In this document: positions 42,427 through 51,857 of the stretch, piece after piece
Layout: each line of letters begins with the position of its first letter
Numbering within the stretch: position 1 is the first letter of the stretch
NCBI RefSeq assembly: GCF_024169515.1
Contig: NZ_JAMKCQ010000001.1
Location: 2,418,001 to 2,482,000, forward strand
Source: Erwinia aphidicola
GTDB lineage: Bacteria > Pseudomonadota > Gammaproteobacteria > Enterobacterales > Enterobacteriaceae
Length of the DNA stretch: 64,000 bases
Direction of reading: 5' to 3'
Position numbers and translations under genes: made by a program
Notes under the pieces: model-generated
Database searches by the model: none
What the model was told of the DNA's origin: nothing
What the model saw: the letters and a program-made list of their open reading frames with translations, nothing else

Positions 42427-43475
42427 CCGCGCAGGCTGCAAAAATTCATCGCCTGAAGCGCCTGCCCGCCGACTTCTGGCCCGCGCTGCAGGCCGCGCCC
42501 TGGCGTTACGATCTGTTCCAGCTGCTGCGGCGCATCGATGCACAGGGCGGGGAGCGTTATCCGCTGGGGCGTGCGCCGCTGCCGCGCCATGAACCGCTGC
42601 GCATCGGCCAGCTGCCCTCGCTGGCGTTTGCTCCCTCGACCATTGCCAGCGTTACGCCGCGCGACGGCAGTCCGCTGCATGAGGTGTCGATCTACAGCTT
42701 CGGGCTGTTTGGCCCTAACGGACCGCTGCCGGTTCACCTGACCGAGTACGCGCGTGAGCGCATCTATCACCAGCAGGACCACAGCTTCACTGCCTTTGCC
42801 GACCTGTTTCACCACCGGCTGACGCTGCTGTTCTACCGCGCCTGGGCCGATGCGCAGCCGACCGTGGCGCTGGATCGCGCCGGGCAGCGCCATTTTGAGC
42901 AGTACATCGCCAGCCTGATCGGCATGGGCCAGCCGGGCCAGCTGCAAAAAGGCAGCCTGAGCGACCACGCCCGCTTCGCCGTTGCCGGGCACCTGGCGCG
43001 CCAGGGGCGCGACGGCGAAGGGCTGGAGAAGGTCCTGCGCCACTATTTTCGCGTGCCGGTAAAGCTGGTGGAGAACGTGCCGCACTGGCAGCCGATTGAC
43101 CCGCGGGAGCGCGCCAGCCTCGGGGCCGGACGGCGTAAACCGCGCCTCGGCGAGTCGGCATTCCTCGGCGTGGCGGTGCGCGATGTGCAGCATAAGTTTC
43201 GTATCGAGCTGGGGCCGCTGCCGCTGGAGAAGTACAACCGCCTGCTGCCCGGCGAACCCTGGGCCGTGCAGCTGCGCGACTGGGTGCGCCAGTATCTCGG
43301 CATCGAATACGTCTGGGACGTGCGCCTGACGCTGGCGGCGCCGGACGTGCAGGGCATCACCCTCGGCGGCAGCGGGCGGCTGGGCTACAGCAGCTGGCTC
43401 GGCCAGCCCGCAACGCCGCAGCCGCGCAGTGACTTAACCTATAGCCCGGAAGTGCAGGAAGAGATCGTCAGCTGA
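42423..43475 (+). CDS. tssG: T6SS baseplate wedge protein TssG
   Basis: A 350-residue TssG. Conserved segments are WRYDLFQLLRRIDAQGG near the start, FGLFGPNGPLPVHLTEYARERI (about 97-118), FHHRLTLLFYRAWADAQP, and LGESAFLGVAVRDVQHKFRI. TssG is the wedge core that binds TssF, TssE and TssK. It overlaps tssF by 4 nt and is followed by a 57-bp gap before tssH. Confidence 0.96.
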   Translation: MTAQAAKIHRLKRLPADFWPALQAAPWRYDLFQLLRRIDAQGGERYPLGRAPLPRHEPLRIGQLPSLAFAPSTIASVTPRDGSPLHEVSIYSFGLFGPNGPLPVHLTEYARERIYHQQDHSFTAFADLFHHRLTLLFYRAWADAQPTVALDRAGQRHFEQYIASLIGMGQPGQLQKGSLSDHARFAVAGHLARQGRDGEGLEKVLRHYFRVPVKLVENVPHWQPIDPRERASLGAGRRKPRLGESAFLGVAVRDVQHKFRIELGPLPLEKYNRLLPGEPWAVQLRDWVRQYLGIEYVWDVRLTLAAPDVQGITLGGSGRLGYSSWLGQPATPQPRSDLTYSPEVQEEIVS

Positions 43476-43532
43476 CCCCTTGCCTGAGGGCAGGATCCTA
43501 TCCCATCAGATCTATAACCACTGAGAATAATC

Positions 43533-46145
43533 ATGTCAGAGATAAGCCGCGCCGTACTGTTCGGCAAACTGGATACGCTGTTATTTACCTCTCTGGAAAG
43601 CGCCACCGCCTTTTGTAAACTGCGCGGCAATCCCTATGTGGAGCTGGTTCACTGGCTGCATCAGCTGATGCAGCACCAGGACGGCGATTTACAGCAGCTG
43701 ATCCGCTATTTTTCACTGGATGAAGAGGCGCTGACGCGCGATATCGTGGCGGCGCTCGATCGGCTGCCGCGCGGGGCCAGCGCGGTTTCTGACCTCTCTG
43801 AACATATCGACAGCGCGGTGGAGCGCGCCTGGGTTTACGGCTCGCTGAAGTTTGGCGTGCAGCAGATCCGCGGCGGCCATCTGCTGATCGGCATGCTGAA
43901 AACCTTCAACCTCGCCAATCTGCTGAAAGGCATCTCGCCTCAGTTCAGCCGCATCAGCATGGACGTGCTGCTGGAGCAGTTCGACGCGGTATTCGACGGC
44001 AGCAAAGAGGCGGCGCAGGTTGCCGCCGCACCGCAGGGTAACGCGGGTAGCGTTCCGCAGCAGCAGGGCACGCTGGCGCAGTATGCGCAGGACCTGACGG
44101 CGCGCGCGCGCGACGGCAAGATTGACCCGGTGGCCGGGCGTGACGAGGAGATCCGCCAGATGGTCGATATCCTGATGCGCCGCCGCCAGAACAACCCGCT
44201 GCTGACCGGCGAGGCGGGCGTCGGCAAAACCGCCGTGGTCGAAGGGCTGGCGCTGCGCATCGCCGCCGGCGACGTTCCGGCCCCGCTGCAGGAGGTGCAG
44301 CTGTGGCTGCTGGATATCGGCATGCTGCAGGCGGGTGCAGGGATGAAAGGCGAGTTTGAGGCGCGCCTGCAGGCGCTGATTAACGAAGTGCAGTCGAGCC
44401 CGACGCCGATCGTGCTGTTTATCGACGAGATCCACACCCTGATCGGTGCGGGCGGGCAGCAGGGCACCGGTGATGCCGCCAACCTGCTGAAGCCGGCGCT
44501 GGCACGCGGCCAGCTGCGCACCATCGGCGCCACCACCTGGGCGGAGTACAAAAAGTATATTGAGAAAGACCCGGCGCTGACCCGCCGCTTTCAGACCGTA
44601 CAGGTCCACGAGCCGGACGAAGAGAAAGCGCTGCTGATGCTGCGCAGCACCGTCAGCCCGCTGGAGAAGCATCACCGCGTGCTGCTGCTCGATGAAGCGG
44701 TGGCGGCGGCGGTGAAGCTGTCGCACCGCTACATCCCTGCGCGCCAGCTGCCGGATAAAGCCGTGGCGCTTTTAGATACCGCCTGCGCGCGCGTGGCCGT
44801 CAGCCAGAGCGCGCAGCCGCCGCAGCTGGAAGACTGCCTGCACCGCATTCACGCGCTGGAGATCGAGCGCGATATCGCCGGGCGCGAAGCGCGTCTCGGC
44901 ATCGGTGAAGGCGGGCGCGTGGCGGCACTGGAGCAGCAGCTGAGCGAGCTGGCCGCCCAGCGCGACCAGCTGAGCGCGCGCTGGCAGCAGGAGCAGGCGC
45001 TGGTCGATGCGATTATCGCCCTGCGGGCGCAGCTTCATGATGAAAGCGTGGAAGAGCCTGAAGCGCTGCACCAGCAGCTCAGCGCCCGGCAGCAGGCGCT
45101 GCGCGAGCTGCAGGGGGAAACGCCGCTGCTGTTTGCCGCAGTGGATGCCAACGTGGTGGCGGCGGTGGTTTCCGACTGGACCGGCATCCCGCTGGGACGC
45201 ATGGTGAAAAACGAGATCGACGCGGTGCTGAAGCTGGCCGATACCCTCAACCAGCGGGTGATTGGTCAGCGCCACGGGCTGGAGCTGATCGCCCGCCGCG
45301 TGCGTACCTCGCGCGCGCGGCTTGATGACCCGAACAAGCCGGTCGGCGTGTTTATGCTGTGCGGCCCGTCCGGCGTTGGTAAAACCGAGACCGCGCTGGC
45401 GCTGGCAGAGACGCTGTACGGCGGCGAGCAGAACATCATCACCATCAATATGAGCGAATTCCAGGAAGCGCACACCGTCTCCACCCTTAAGGGCGCGCCT
45501 CCCGGCTATGTCGGCTACGGCGAAGGCGGTGTGCTGACCGAGGCGGTGCGCCGCCGTCCTTACAGCGTGGTGCTGCTCGACGAGATCGAAAAAGCGCACC
45601 CGGACGTGCACGAGATCTTCTTCCAGGTGTTTGATAAAGGCTGGATGGAGGATGGCGAAGGACGGCATATCGACTTCCGCAACACCATTATCATCCTCAC
45701 TTCCAACGTCGGCACCCAGCTGATTGACGCAATGTGTGCCGACCCGGAGCTGATGCCGGAGCCGGAAGTGCTGGCCGGGGCGCTGCGCCCGCCGCTGCTG
45801 GAGGTGTTCCCGCCTGCGCTGCTCGGTCGCCTGCTGGTGGTGCCGTACTACCCGCTGAGCGATGCGATGCTGGCGCAGATTGTGCGCCTGCAGCTGCAGC
45901 GCATTCAGCGCCGCCTGGAGGAGAACCACGGTATCGCCTCGGTGGTCGACGACAGCGTGATTGCGCAGATTGTGCAGCGCTGCACTGAAGTGGAGTCCGG
46001 TGGCCGTATGGTTGACGCCATCCTCACCAATACCCTGTTGCCGCAAATGAGCCAGATGCTGCTGTCTGCCAGCGCGCGCGACGAACAGTATCGCCGCCTG
46101 CATGTCTCACTGCTTGAAGGTGAGTTCCACTGTCAATTTGCCTGA
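43533..46145 (+). CDS. tssH: T6SS AAA+ ATPase TssH (ClpV)
   Basis: An 870-residue ClpV. It has an N-terminal sheath-recognition domain (about 1-160), a first AAA+ module with Walker A GEAGVGKT near residue 226 and Walker B IVLFIDEIH, a coiled-coil middle region (RVAALEQQLSELAAQRDQLS), and a second AAA+ module with Walker A GPSGVGKT near 610 and VVLLDEIEKAHPD. It uses ATP to pull apart contracted TssBC sheath for re-use. The final codon overlaps the start of an ERIC repeat. Confidence 0.97.
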   Translation: MSEISRAVLFGKLDTLLFTSLESATAFCKLRGNPYVELVHWLHQLMQHQDGDLQQLIRYFSLDEEALTRDIVAALDRLPRGASAVSDLSEHIDSAVERAWVYGSLKFGVQQIRGGHLLIGMLKTFNLANLLKGISPQFSRISMDVLLEQFDAVFDGSKEAAQVAAAPQGNAGSVPQQQGTLAQYAQDLTARARDGKIDPVAGRDEEIRQMVDILMRRRQNNPLLTGEAGVGKTAVVEGLALRIAAGDVPAPLQEVQLWLLDIGMLQAGAGMKGEFEARLQALINEVQSSPTPIVLFIDEIHTLIGAGGQQGTGDAANLLKPALARGQLRTIGATTWAEYKKYIEKDPALTRRFQTVQVHEPDEEKALLMLRSTVSPLEKHHRVLLLDEAVAAAVKLSHRYIPARQLPDKAVALLDTACARVAVSQSAQPPQLEDCLHRIHALEIERDIAGREARLGIGEGGRVAALEQQLSELAAQRDQLSARWQQEQALVDAIIALRAQLHDESVEEPEALHQQLSARQQALRELQGETPLLFAAVDANVVAAVVSDWTGIPLGRMVKNEIDAVLKLADTLNQRVIGQRHGLELIARRVRTSRARLDDPNKPVGVFMLCGPSGVGKTETALALAETLYGGEQNIITINMSEFQEAHTVSTLKGAPPGYVGYGEGGVLTEAVRRRPYSVVLLDEIEKAHPDVHEIFFQVFDKGWMEDGEGRHIDFRNTIIILTSNVGTQLIDAMCADPELMPEPEVLAGALRPPLLEVFPPALLGRLLVVPYYPLSDAMLAQIVRLQLQRIQRRLEENHGIASVVDDSVIAQIVQRCTEVESGGRMVDAILTNTLLPQMSQMLLSASARDEQYRRLHVSLLEGEFHCQFA

Positions 46146-46269
46146 TACCCGTCATTCTTCAAGCTGCAGATGCGTTGGCTGCATGCGCTCACCCGAATCA
46201 CTTACTCCAGTAAGCTCATCGGGATTCGCTCTTTTGCCGCCTTCCTGCAACTCGAATTATTTAGGGTAT
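46145..46269. repeat. ERIC element within the T6SS gene run
   Basis: A 125-bp imperfect palindrome bounded by ATACCC and GGGTAT. Its inner arms match the ERIC consensus: AGTAAGCTCATCGGGATTCG on one side and the complement of GTAAGTGATTCGGGTGAGCG on the other. ERIC copies are intergenic in Enterobacterales. It begins at the last base of the tssH stop and ends 20 bp before ppkA. Confidence 0.9.
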
Positions 46270-46289
46270 CGCTATGAGAGTTATCCATA

Positions 46290-47723
46290 ATGTCTGAACA
46301 TGATAACAACCGCACGGTGCCGAACGCACTGCCGGTCGGCTACCGCTTCAATGAGTTTGAGATTGAGCAGGTGATTGGCGGCGGCGGCTTTGGCATTGTC
46401 TATCGCGCCCGCGACCATCAGCTGGAGCGCACCATCGCCATCAAAGAGTTTATGCCCGCCTCGCTGGCGGCGCGTAACAGCGACCTGACGCTGGTGCTGC
46501 GCAGCGAGCACTTCAGTAAAACCTTTCACGCCGGGCTGAACAGCTTTATTCAGGAAGCGCGCCTGCTGGCGCGTTTTAACCACCCGAACCTGCTGCACGT
46601 GCTGCGCTTCTGGGTGCAGAACGACACCGCCTATATGTGTACCGCGTTTTACAGCGGCACCACGCTGTCGCAGCTGCATCAGCAGCGCCCGCAGATCATC
46701 GACGAGGCCTGGATCCGCCGCCTGCTGCCGCCGCTGTTTGGCGCGATTAACGCTATCCACCAGGAGGGCTACCTGCACCGCGATATCTCGCTGGATAACA
46801 TCCAGATCCAGGATAACGGCGTGCCGGTGCTGCTTGACTTTGGCTCGGCGCGTAAGGCGATTGGCAACCTGTCCGATGAAACCGAGACCATGCTCAAGCC
46901 CGGCTTCGCGCCGATTGAGCAGTACAGCGACGACAACGAGAGCGAGCAGGGCACCTGGACCGATATCTATGCGCTGGGCGCGGTGCTGCACACTCTGATT
47001 GTCGGCGCGCCGCCGACCGTCAGCGTGGTGCGCAGCATTGAAGACAGCTACCAGCCGCTGACCGAACGCCGCCCGGCGGGCTACTCGCTGCCGCTGCTTA
47101 ACGCCATTGACCAGGCGCTGGCGCTGCATCCGGAAGACCGCCCGCAGACCGTCGATGCCTTTGCCGCACTGATGGAGCTGCCGGTCTCTGACATCAACGA
47201 GATCCACGAAGTGAAAGTCAGCGGGCCGGGCACCATGCTGGTGCCGGTTGAGCCAGAAGCGCAAGCGCCCGCCCCGGTTAACCGGCTGCAGCGCTTTATG
47301 CTGCCGGGCCTGGTGGCCGCCGGGGTGCTGGTGGGGATCGGCGTTGGGGTGCTGATGGGTTCATCCGGCGGCGACGATGCCCCGGTGGCCGCGCAGGCGC
47401 CGGCTGAGACGCCCGCGCAGCAGAGCGCCAGCAATGCCGCGCCCGCTAACAGTGGCGCGGCGGCGCCAGAAGCGGCAGCGACGCCTGCTGCCGCACCGCC
47501 GCCGCCGGAGCCGATTGCCCAGGTCTATATCCGGCTGCAGCCGGGCGACAAAGTGCAGGTGAACGGCAAAGCCGAAGCGCTGGTGCCGTCGCCAAACGGC
47601 TTTGCCACCCTGCAGCTGCCGCCTGGCAACTATCAGTTTGACGTCACCAATCGCGGTGAAACCCGCAGTCAGAGCATCACTATTGAGCAGGAAGGTGCGT
47701 GGCTGCTGAACCCGCAGAGCTGA
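46290..47723 (+). CDS. ppkA: T6SS membrane Ser/Thr kinase PpkA
   Basis: A 477-residue Hanks-type kinase. Visible elements are the glycine loop GGGGFGIVY (30-38), Lys52 in AIKEFMP, the HRDISLDN catalytic loop (about 163-170) and DFGSARK. A basic juxtamembrane part precedes one membrane helix (about 336-356, LVAAGVLVGIGVGVLMG). The periplasmic part is Pro/Ala-rich and then a PEGA-like strand domain (VYIRLQPGDKVQVNG). It should phosphorylate Fha in response to an outside signal. A small GCCCGC/GCGGGC hairpin (47731-47747) lies between it and vgrG1. Confidence 0.94.
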   Translation: MSEHDNNRTVPNALPVGYRFNEFEIEQVIGGGGFGIVYRARDHQLERTIAIKEFMPASLAARNSDLTLVLRSEHFSKTFHAGLNSFIQEARLLARFNHPNLLHVLRFWVQNDTAYMCTAFYSGTTLSQLHQQRPQIIDEAWIRRLLPPLFGAINAIHQEGYLHRDISLDNIQIQDNGVPVLLDFGSARKAIGNLSDETETMLKPGFAPIEQYSDDNESEQGTWTDIYALGAVLHTLIVGAPPTVSVVRSIEDSYQPLTERRPAGYSLPLLNAIDQALALHPEDRPQTVDAFAALMELPVSDINEIHEVKVSGPGTMLVPVEPEAQAPAPVNRLQRFMLPGLVAAGVLVGIGVGVLMGSSGGDDAPVAAQAPAETPAQQSASNAAPANSGAAAPEAAATPAAAPPPPEPIAQVYIRLQPGDKVQVNGKAEALVPSPNGFATLQLPPGNYQFDVTNRGETRSQSITIEQEGAWLLNPQS

Positions 47724-47769
47724 CGCTAACGCCCGCCGCGTGCGGGCACCGCATTCAGGGAGCAAGATA

Positions 47770-49200
47770 ATGTTTGATCGTATTACCGCCACCACCCCCG
47801 CCGGAGACGGCACCCTGCAGTTCTGGAAGCTGGAGGGGATGGAAGTGGTCTCGCGCAGCTTTGAGCTGACCGTGACGCTGCTCAGCACCGACGCGCGCCT
47901 TGACCGCCGGGCGATGCTCGGCCAGCCGATCACGCTGACCATTCCCACCACCGCGCTGGCCGCCGCGCCGCGCTACCTCAACGGCAAAATCACCTCGGTG
48001 AAGGTGCACAGCGCCGACCTGAACGGTACGCGCTACGCGGTGTATACCCTGGTGATGGAGTCCGACCTGTGGCCGCTGAAGCGCGACCGCAACCAGCGCA
48101 TCTTCCAGAACCAGCGCCTGCCGGACATCATTAAAACCGTGCTCGGCGAGTACGGGGTCAACGTGGAGGACAGGCTGGCGGGCGACTACCGCACGTGGGA
48201 GTACTGCGTGCAGTACCAGGAGAGCAGCTACGACTTTATCTCGCGCCTGATGGAGCTGGAGGGGATCTACTTCTTCTTCCGCCACGACGCGGAGCAGCAC
48301 ACGCTGGTGATGTTCGACGCGCCGCAGCAGCACCAGCCGTTCGCCGGGTATGAGGCGATCCCCTATCACGCCACCGCCTCCGGCGGCTCGACGGATGAAG
48401 AGGGGATTGGCGCATGGTCGATAGCCGAGCGGGTCACGCCGGGCATCTACAGCCTGGACGACTACGACTTCCGCAAGCCGAACGCGTGGATGTTCCAGGC
48501 GCGGCAGAACCCGTCGTCGCCGCAGCCGGGCAAGATTGACTACTACGAGTGGCCGGGGCGCTTTGTTGAGCACAGCCACGGCGAGTTTTATGCGCGCATC
48601 CGCCAGGAGGAGTGGCAGGCGGAGCACCAGCGCATCGACGCCAGGGCGACCTCGACCGGCATCGTGCCGGGCTGCACCTTCACGCTGAGCAACCCGCCGT
48701 TCGCCAGCGACGCCGACGACTACCTGATCCTCAGCGCGCTGTACCACTTTGAAGAGAACACCTACGCCTCCGGCGGGGGCGAGAGCAACCATACGGTGTG
48801 GCTGACGGTGATCCCGTCCAGTACGCAGTTCCGCTCGGCGCAGCGCACCGCGTGGCCGCGCACCCACGGTCCGCAGACGGCGAAGGTGGTGGGGCCGCAG
48901 GGCGAATCAATCTGGACCGACAAATATGGCCGGGTAAAGGTGAAGTTTCACTGGGACCGTCACGCGAAGGGCGACGACACCAGCTCGTGCTGGGTGCGCG
49001 TGTCGAGCGCGTGGGCGGGCCAGGGATTTGGCGGGGTGCAGATCCCGCGCGTTAATGACGAGGTGGTGATCGACTTTATCAACGGTGACCCGGACCGGCC
49101 GATGGTGACGGGCCGCGTCTATAATGAATCCAGCATGCCGCCGTGGGCGCTGCCCGCCGCCGCCACGCAGATGGGCTTTATGACGCGCAGTAAAGACGGC
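47770..49200 (+). repeat. Direct repeat, copy 1 (vgrG 5' part)
   Basis: About 1.4 kb that aligns without gaps to 57418-58848 at an offset of 9648 bp, with only scattered substitutions up to about 49100. It covers the shared VgrG hub. Confidence 0.9.
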
Positions 49201-50172
49201 ACCAAAGACAACGCCAGCTATCTGTTTTTTGAGGATAAGCTGGGCAGTGAATCTGTGGACCTGCACTCAGAAAGAAATATGAATGTCTCTGTTGAAGGGA
49301 TTCATAATGAAGTTGTGCATCAGCAGACCATCTACTCGCATATGAATACCCGCAATGTGACGGTTATGCAGCACGATACTCAGACGTTCAATAACGGTCA
49401 GACGATATCGGTGACCGCAAGTGGGCGTAATGAATCCATTGTTGATAATGAAACCAAGTGTGTGACAGGGTATTCCGATAACAGTTATACTGGCAACGTG
49501 ATTATTAAAACGGATGCTACAGTGAGTACCAATGCGGTCAGCAAAATCATGTACGAGACACCTGAAGTAGTGTTCGGACAAGTGATTGATGCACAAGGAA
49601 CTCCGAGTGCAGTGCCTGCTGTACCTTTTGATATCAAAAAAACAGTTGGTCCGGTGATGTCAGCACCTGGTACAACTGTGCCTGCCAGTGATTATCTCGC
49701 TTCAGCATCCGGTGCCGCCATCAGCGCAGCAACAAAGGTGACCTATAAAAAAGGTGTGGTGACTGATATTCAGGGCATTGATAAGCTAACCGTGCAGCAA
49801 AATCAGATTGTCGATGTTAAAGGGAATGTCGCGAGGACTATCCAGGGTACTTATGCAGATACAGTTATGGGTGAAATGACAATCTACTCTCCTAGTAAGA
49901 TCACAATAAAAAGTGATACGGAAGTGAATGTGGATACTCCTTGGGCGGTTGAAACTAAGTGGAATACGACTAGTTTAGCTGCAACAAATTTTTCTACCAC
50001 AGGAACTGGTGTCTCCTTGACAGGATTAAATGTAGGCATAACTACTACGAAGTTGGAAAATAATCCAGTGGCTATTGTTTGGAATAATGGGCTTAAGTTT
50101 AAATCAGGGGCTATGACAACCTCAAATTACTTGTTGGCATTAAAAAATGCGGCGTTGACATTATTTAACTAG
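47770..50172 (+). CDS. vgrG: T6SS spike protein VgrG1 with divergent AT-rich C-terminal extension
   Basis: An 800-residue VgrG. Residues 1 to about 470 hold the gp27-like hub and gp5-like OB fold (WTDKYGRVKVKFHWDRHAKGD, AGQGFGGVQIPRVNDEV) and are almost identical to VgrG2 at 57418. From about nt 49190 the DNA changes abruptly to AT-rich, with different codon use. The remaining ~325 residues read as Thr/Val/Asn-rich repeated strands (NVTVMQHDTQTFNNGQTISV), suggesting a long beta-helical spike, without a recognisable enzyme motif. The start at 47770 matches the VgrG2 start. Small membrane-protein genes follow, so the tail or its bound cargo may be toxic; this is inferred. Confidence 0.95.
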   Translation: MFDRITATTPAGDGTLQFWKLEGMEVVSRSFELTVTLLSTDARLDRRAMLGQPITLTIPTTALAAAPRYLNGKITSVKVHSADLNGTRYAVYTLVMESDLWPLKRDRNQRIFQNQRLPDIIKTVLGEYGVNVEDRLAGDYRTWEYCVQYQESSYDFISRLMELEGIYFFFRHDAEQHTLVMFDAPQQHQPFAGYEAIPYHATASGGSTDEEGIGAWSIAERVTPGIYSLDDYDFRKPNAWMFQARQNPSSPQPGKIDYYEWPGRFVEHSHGEFYARIRQEEWQAEHQRIDARATSTGIVPGCTFTLSNPPFASDADDYLILSALYHFEENTYASGGGESNHTVWLTVIPSSTQFRSAQRTAWPRTHGPQTAKVVGPQGESIWTDKYGRVKVKFHWDRHAKGDDTSSCWVRVSSAWAGQGFGGVQIPRVNDEVVIDFINGDPDRPMVTGRVYNESSMPPWALPAAATQMGFMTRSKDGTKDNASYLFFEDKLGSESVDLHSERNMNVSVEGIHNEVVHQQTIYSHMNTRNVTVMQHDTQTFNNGQTISVTASGRNESIVDNETKCVTGYSDNSYTGNVIIKTDATVSTNAVSKIMYETPEVVFGQVIDAQGTPSAVPAVPFDIKKTVGPVMSAPGTTVPASDYLASASGAAISAATKVTYKKGVVTDIQGIDKLTVQQNQIVDVKGNVARTIQGTYADTVMGEMTIYSPSKITIKSDTEVNVDTPWAVETKWNTTSLAATNFSTTGTGVSLTGLNVGITTTKLENNPVAIVWNNGLKFKSGAMTTSNYLLALKNAALTLFN

Positions 50173-50186
50173 TAAGGGTCTATAAG

Positions 50187-50558
50187 ATGTTTTTTTGGAA
50201 ATCATTAAATTATATTATTCCTGCAATAGTTGTTTTTATTATAATCTTTATGATTTTTCGGTCCATGAAAAATGGAAAGGTAGAAAGGGAGATAGCTGCT
50301 AACCCTGTTTTTGTTGAGGCAACCATCGTCAAGGTTGTGCCTGGGACACCTTCTACAAATGGTCTTGTTAACATCACTTTTGATTATGAGTTTAACGATG
50401 ATAAAGGAAAATTAGTAGAACGGAAGAATTACCTCACTGCAATTAAAACTATGGATTTGTATAACTTTAATGTTGGAGGGAAGTTAGGAGTTATGTACCT
50501 CAAGACGGACTCATCAAAAAACATGCTAACGATGAAAAATGCTCTTGAAGAGCAATGA
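50187..50558 (+). CDS. Small membrane-anchored protein, DUF3592-like, candidate immunity
   Basis: A 123-residue protein with one N-terminal membrane helix (IIPAIVVFIIIFMIFR, about 9-25) and a strand-rich soluble part. FVEATIVKVVPGTPSTNGLVN and ITFDYEFNDDKGKLVERKN resemble DUF3592-type domains. Composition is very AT-rich, unlike the T6SS core. It begins 14 nt after vgrG1 behind AAGGG. It shares a clear pattern with the broken gene at 51858 (TAxIxxV, N-G-x-x-N-I, LTAIKTMD against LAVIDAMD). Orphan or real immunity to cargo of VgrG1 is the likely role, inferred from position. Confidence 0.65.
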   Translation: MFFWKSLNYIIPAIVVFIIIFMIFRSMKNGKVEREIAANPVFVEATIVKVVPGTPSTNGLVNITFDYEFNDDKGKLVERKNYLTAIKTMDLYNFNVGGKLGVMYLKTDSSKNMLTMKNALEEQ

Positions 50559-50810
50559 TTTCAATGTGAGAATTTGATTTATTTTCAGGTGCTCCTTAAG
50601 AATATCTGGTTTCTAAAAGTAGTATGCATCTTCGAAGTTTTTATTACATGGTGAGTATGAAAGTTATAATGTAGTGTAAGTATGATAACTGAATGTAATT
50701 GTGACGATTTCTTATTGGGCTATTTTTTAAAGTTGGCAGATTGTGCGTCAAAAAAAGTTAGTCGTATGTTCCGGTAATGGTTATTTTAAAAATTATCATG
50801 ATGGGTTTGA

Positions 50811-51200
50811 ATGGATATGCCCTGGATTTTAAATGCATTATTAGTAATTTCCCTTATTCTTGCTATGAATTTTTTTGTCAGAAGGGCAATAAAGAAGTCT
50901 CAATTACACCGCGAAAACATCACGAATAAAGGCACAAGTGTCAACCTGACGATTTTATCCATGAAGCAAAGTGGTGTTTTCATAAACAACTGTCCCGTTT
51001 TATTACTCAAGCTTAGAGTTGAAGACGTTGCAACTGGTGATAACTGGGTCATAGATGAATTCAAGGAGACTGCGTTACTGATAGCTCTTAATGACTATCA
51101 GTCAGGTAATGTTTACCAGGGGAAACTTGACAGAAATAAAAGTGAAATTATTTTTGTTCGTGATCCTGGTGGAAAACCCATTCTCTTGGACAGGAAGTGA
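50811..51200 (+). CDS. Small membrane-anchored protein, probable paralogue in the vgrG1 array
   Basis: A 129-residue protein with an N-terminal membrane helix (ILNALLVISLILAMNFFV, about 5-22), a basic segment (RRAIKKSQLHRE), then strands including GTSVNLTILSMKQSGVFINN and CPVLLLKLRVEDV, ending VYQGKLDRNKSEIIFVRDP. The plan is the same as the protein at 50187, though sequence similarity is low. It is AT-rich. The 252 bp before it hold no gene I can support, and its ribosome site is weak (GGG). I infer a diverged DUF3592-like immunity-type protein; function is unknown. Confidence 0.6.
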   Translation: MDMPWILNALLVISLILAMNFFVRRAIKKSQLHRENITNKGTSVNLTILSMKQSGVFINNCPVLLLKLRVEDVATGDNWVIDEFKETALLIALNDYQSGNVYQGKLDRNKSEIIFVRDPGGKPILLDRK

Positions 51201-51307
51201 GATGGTCAAGATAGAAATTGCTTTTCCGATAAAGGGAGGTTAGTAACAATAGTGATTTCTGTTGAAACTATAATTAGTGTCTTACTATAATATTTTGAAG
51301 GCTGATA

Positions 51308-51700
51308 ATGGGTATGAAGGAAGCGATTGCATCGATGTCTGGCATTGAATTAACTTTCATGATGACCGGAATTCTTGTTCCTATGGTCTTCATTGTTTTT
51401 ACTATCTTTTCCTTTAAGGGAAAGTCTAAAGGAACTGTTGATGCTTTCAGAGTAATTAAGCATGAATCATGGGCAGGAGACCTTATCAGTACAAAAATGG
51501 AATCTTGGCAACAGACTGATATAAGCTATGGAAATGACCTTTTTTTTGATGTGTTTTTTTATACAGGTGATGGATCAGAAATGAAATCAGCCAAGGCACT
51601 TGTTGCTCTGAGCGATATGCACCTGCTTAAAAAAGGGTTGGATATCATTGTGAAGCAAGATAAGAAGGGAAGGATTGCAGTAGTAAAAATAGATTATTAA
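51308..51700 (+). CDS. Small membrane-anchored protein, distant member of the vgrG1 array
   Basis: A 130-residue protein with a membrane helix at about residues 12-33 (LTFMMTGILVPMVFIVFTIF), a short basic stretch, and a soluble domain with SYGNDLFFDVFFYTGDGSEM and GLDIIVKQDKKGRIAVVKID. GAAGG lies 6 nt before ATG 51308; ATG 51314 is an alternative. Length, helix position and strand-rich end match its neighbours, but no residue pattern proves common descent. AT-rich like them. I do not recognise a function. Confidence 0.6.
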   Translation: MGMKEAIASMSGIELTFMMTGILVPMVFIVFTIFSFKGKSKGTVDAFRVIKHESWAGDLISTKMESWQQTDISYGNDLFFDVFFYTGDGSEMKSAKALVALSDMHLLKKGLDIIVKQDKKGRIAVVKIDY

Positions 51701-51857
51701 TATTCAGAATTTGAATAAAACATTCTAAAAAAGCTACTTATTTTTAATATTTTTTTTACGATGTTTTGATGGCTGGGTTCCCCTCCTTTAATCAATGTAA
51801 TGTGCCTTGGTTTATAATGTTGATTAATTCATTATAGGTTAAATTATTAATGGTGTT

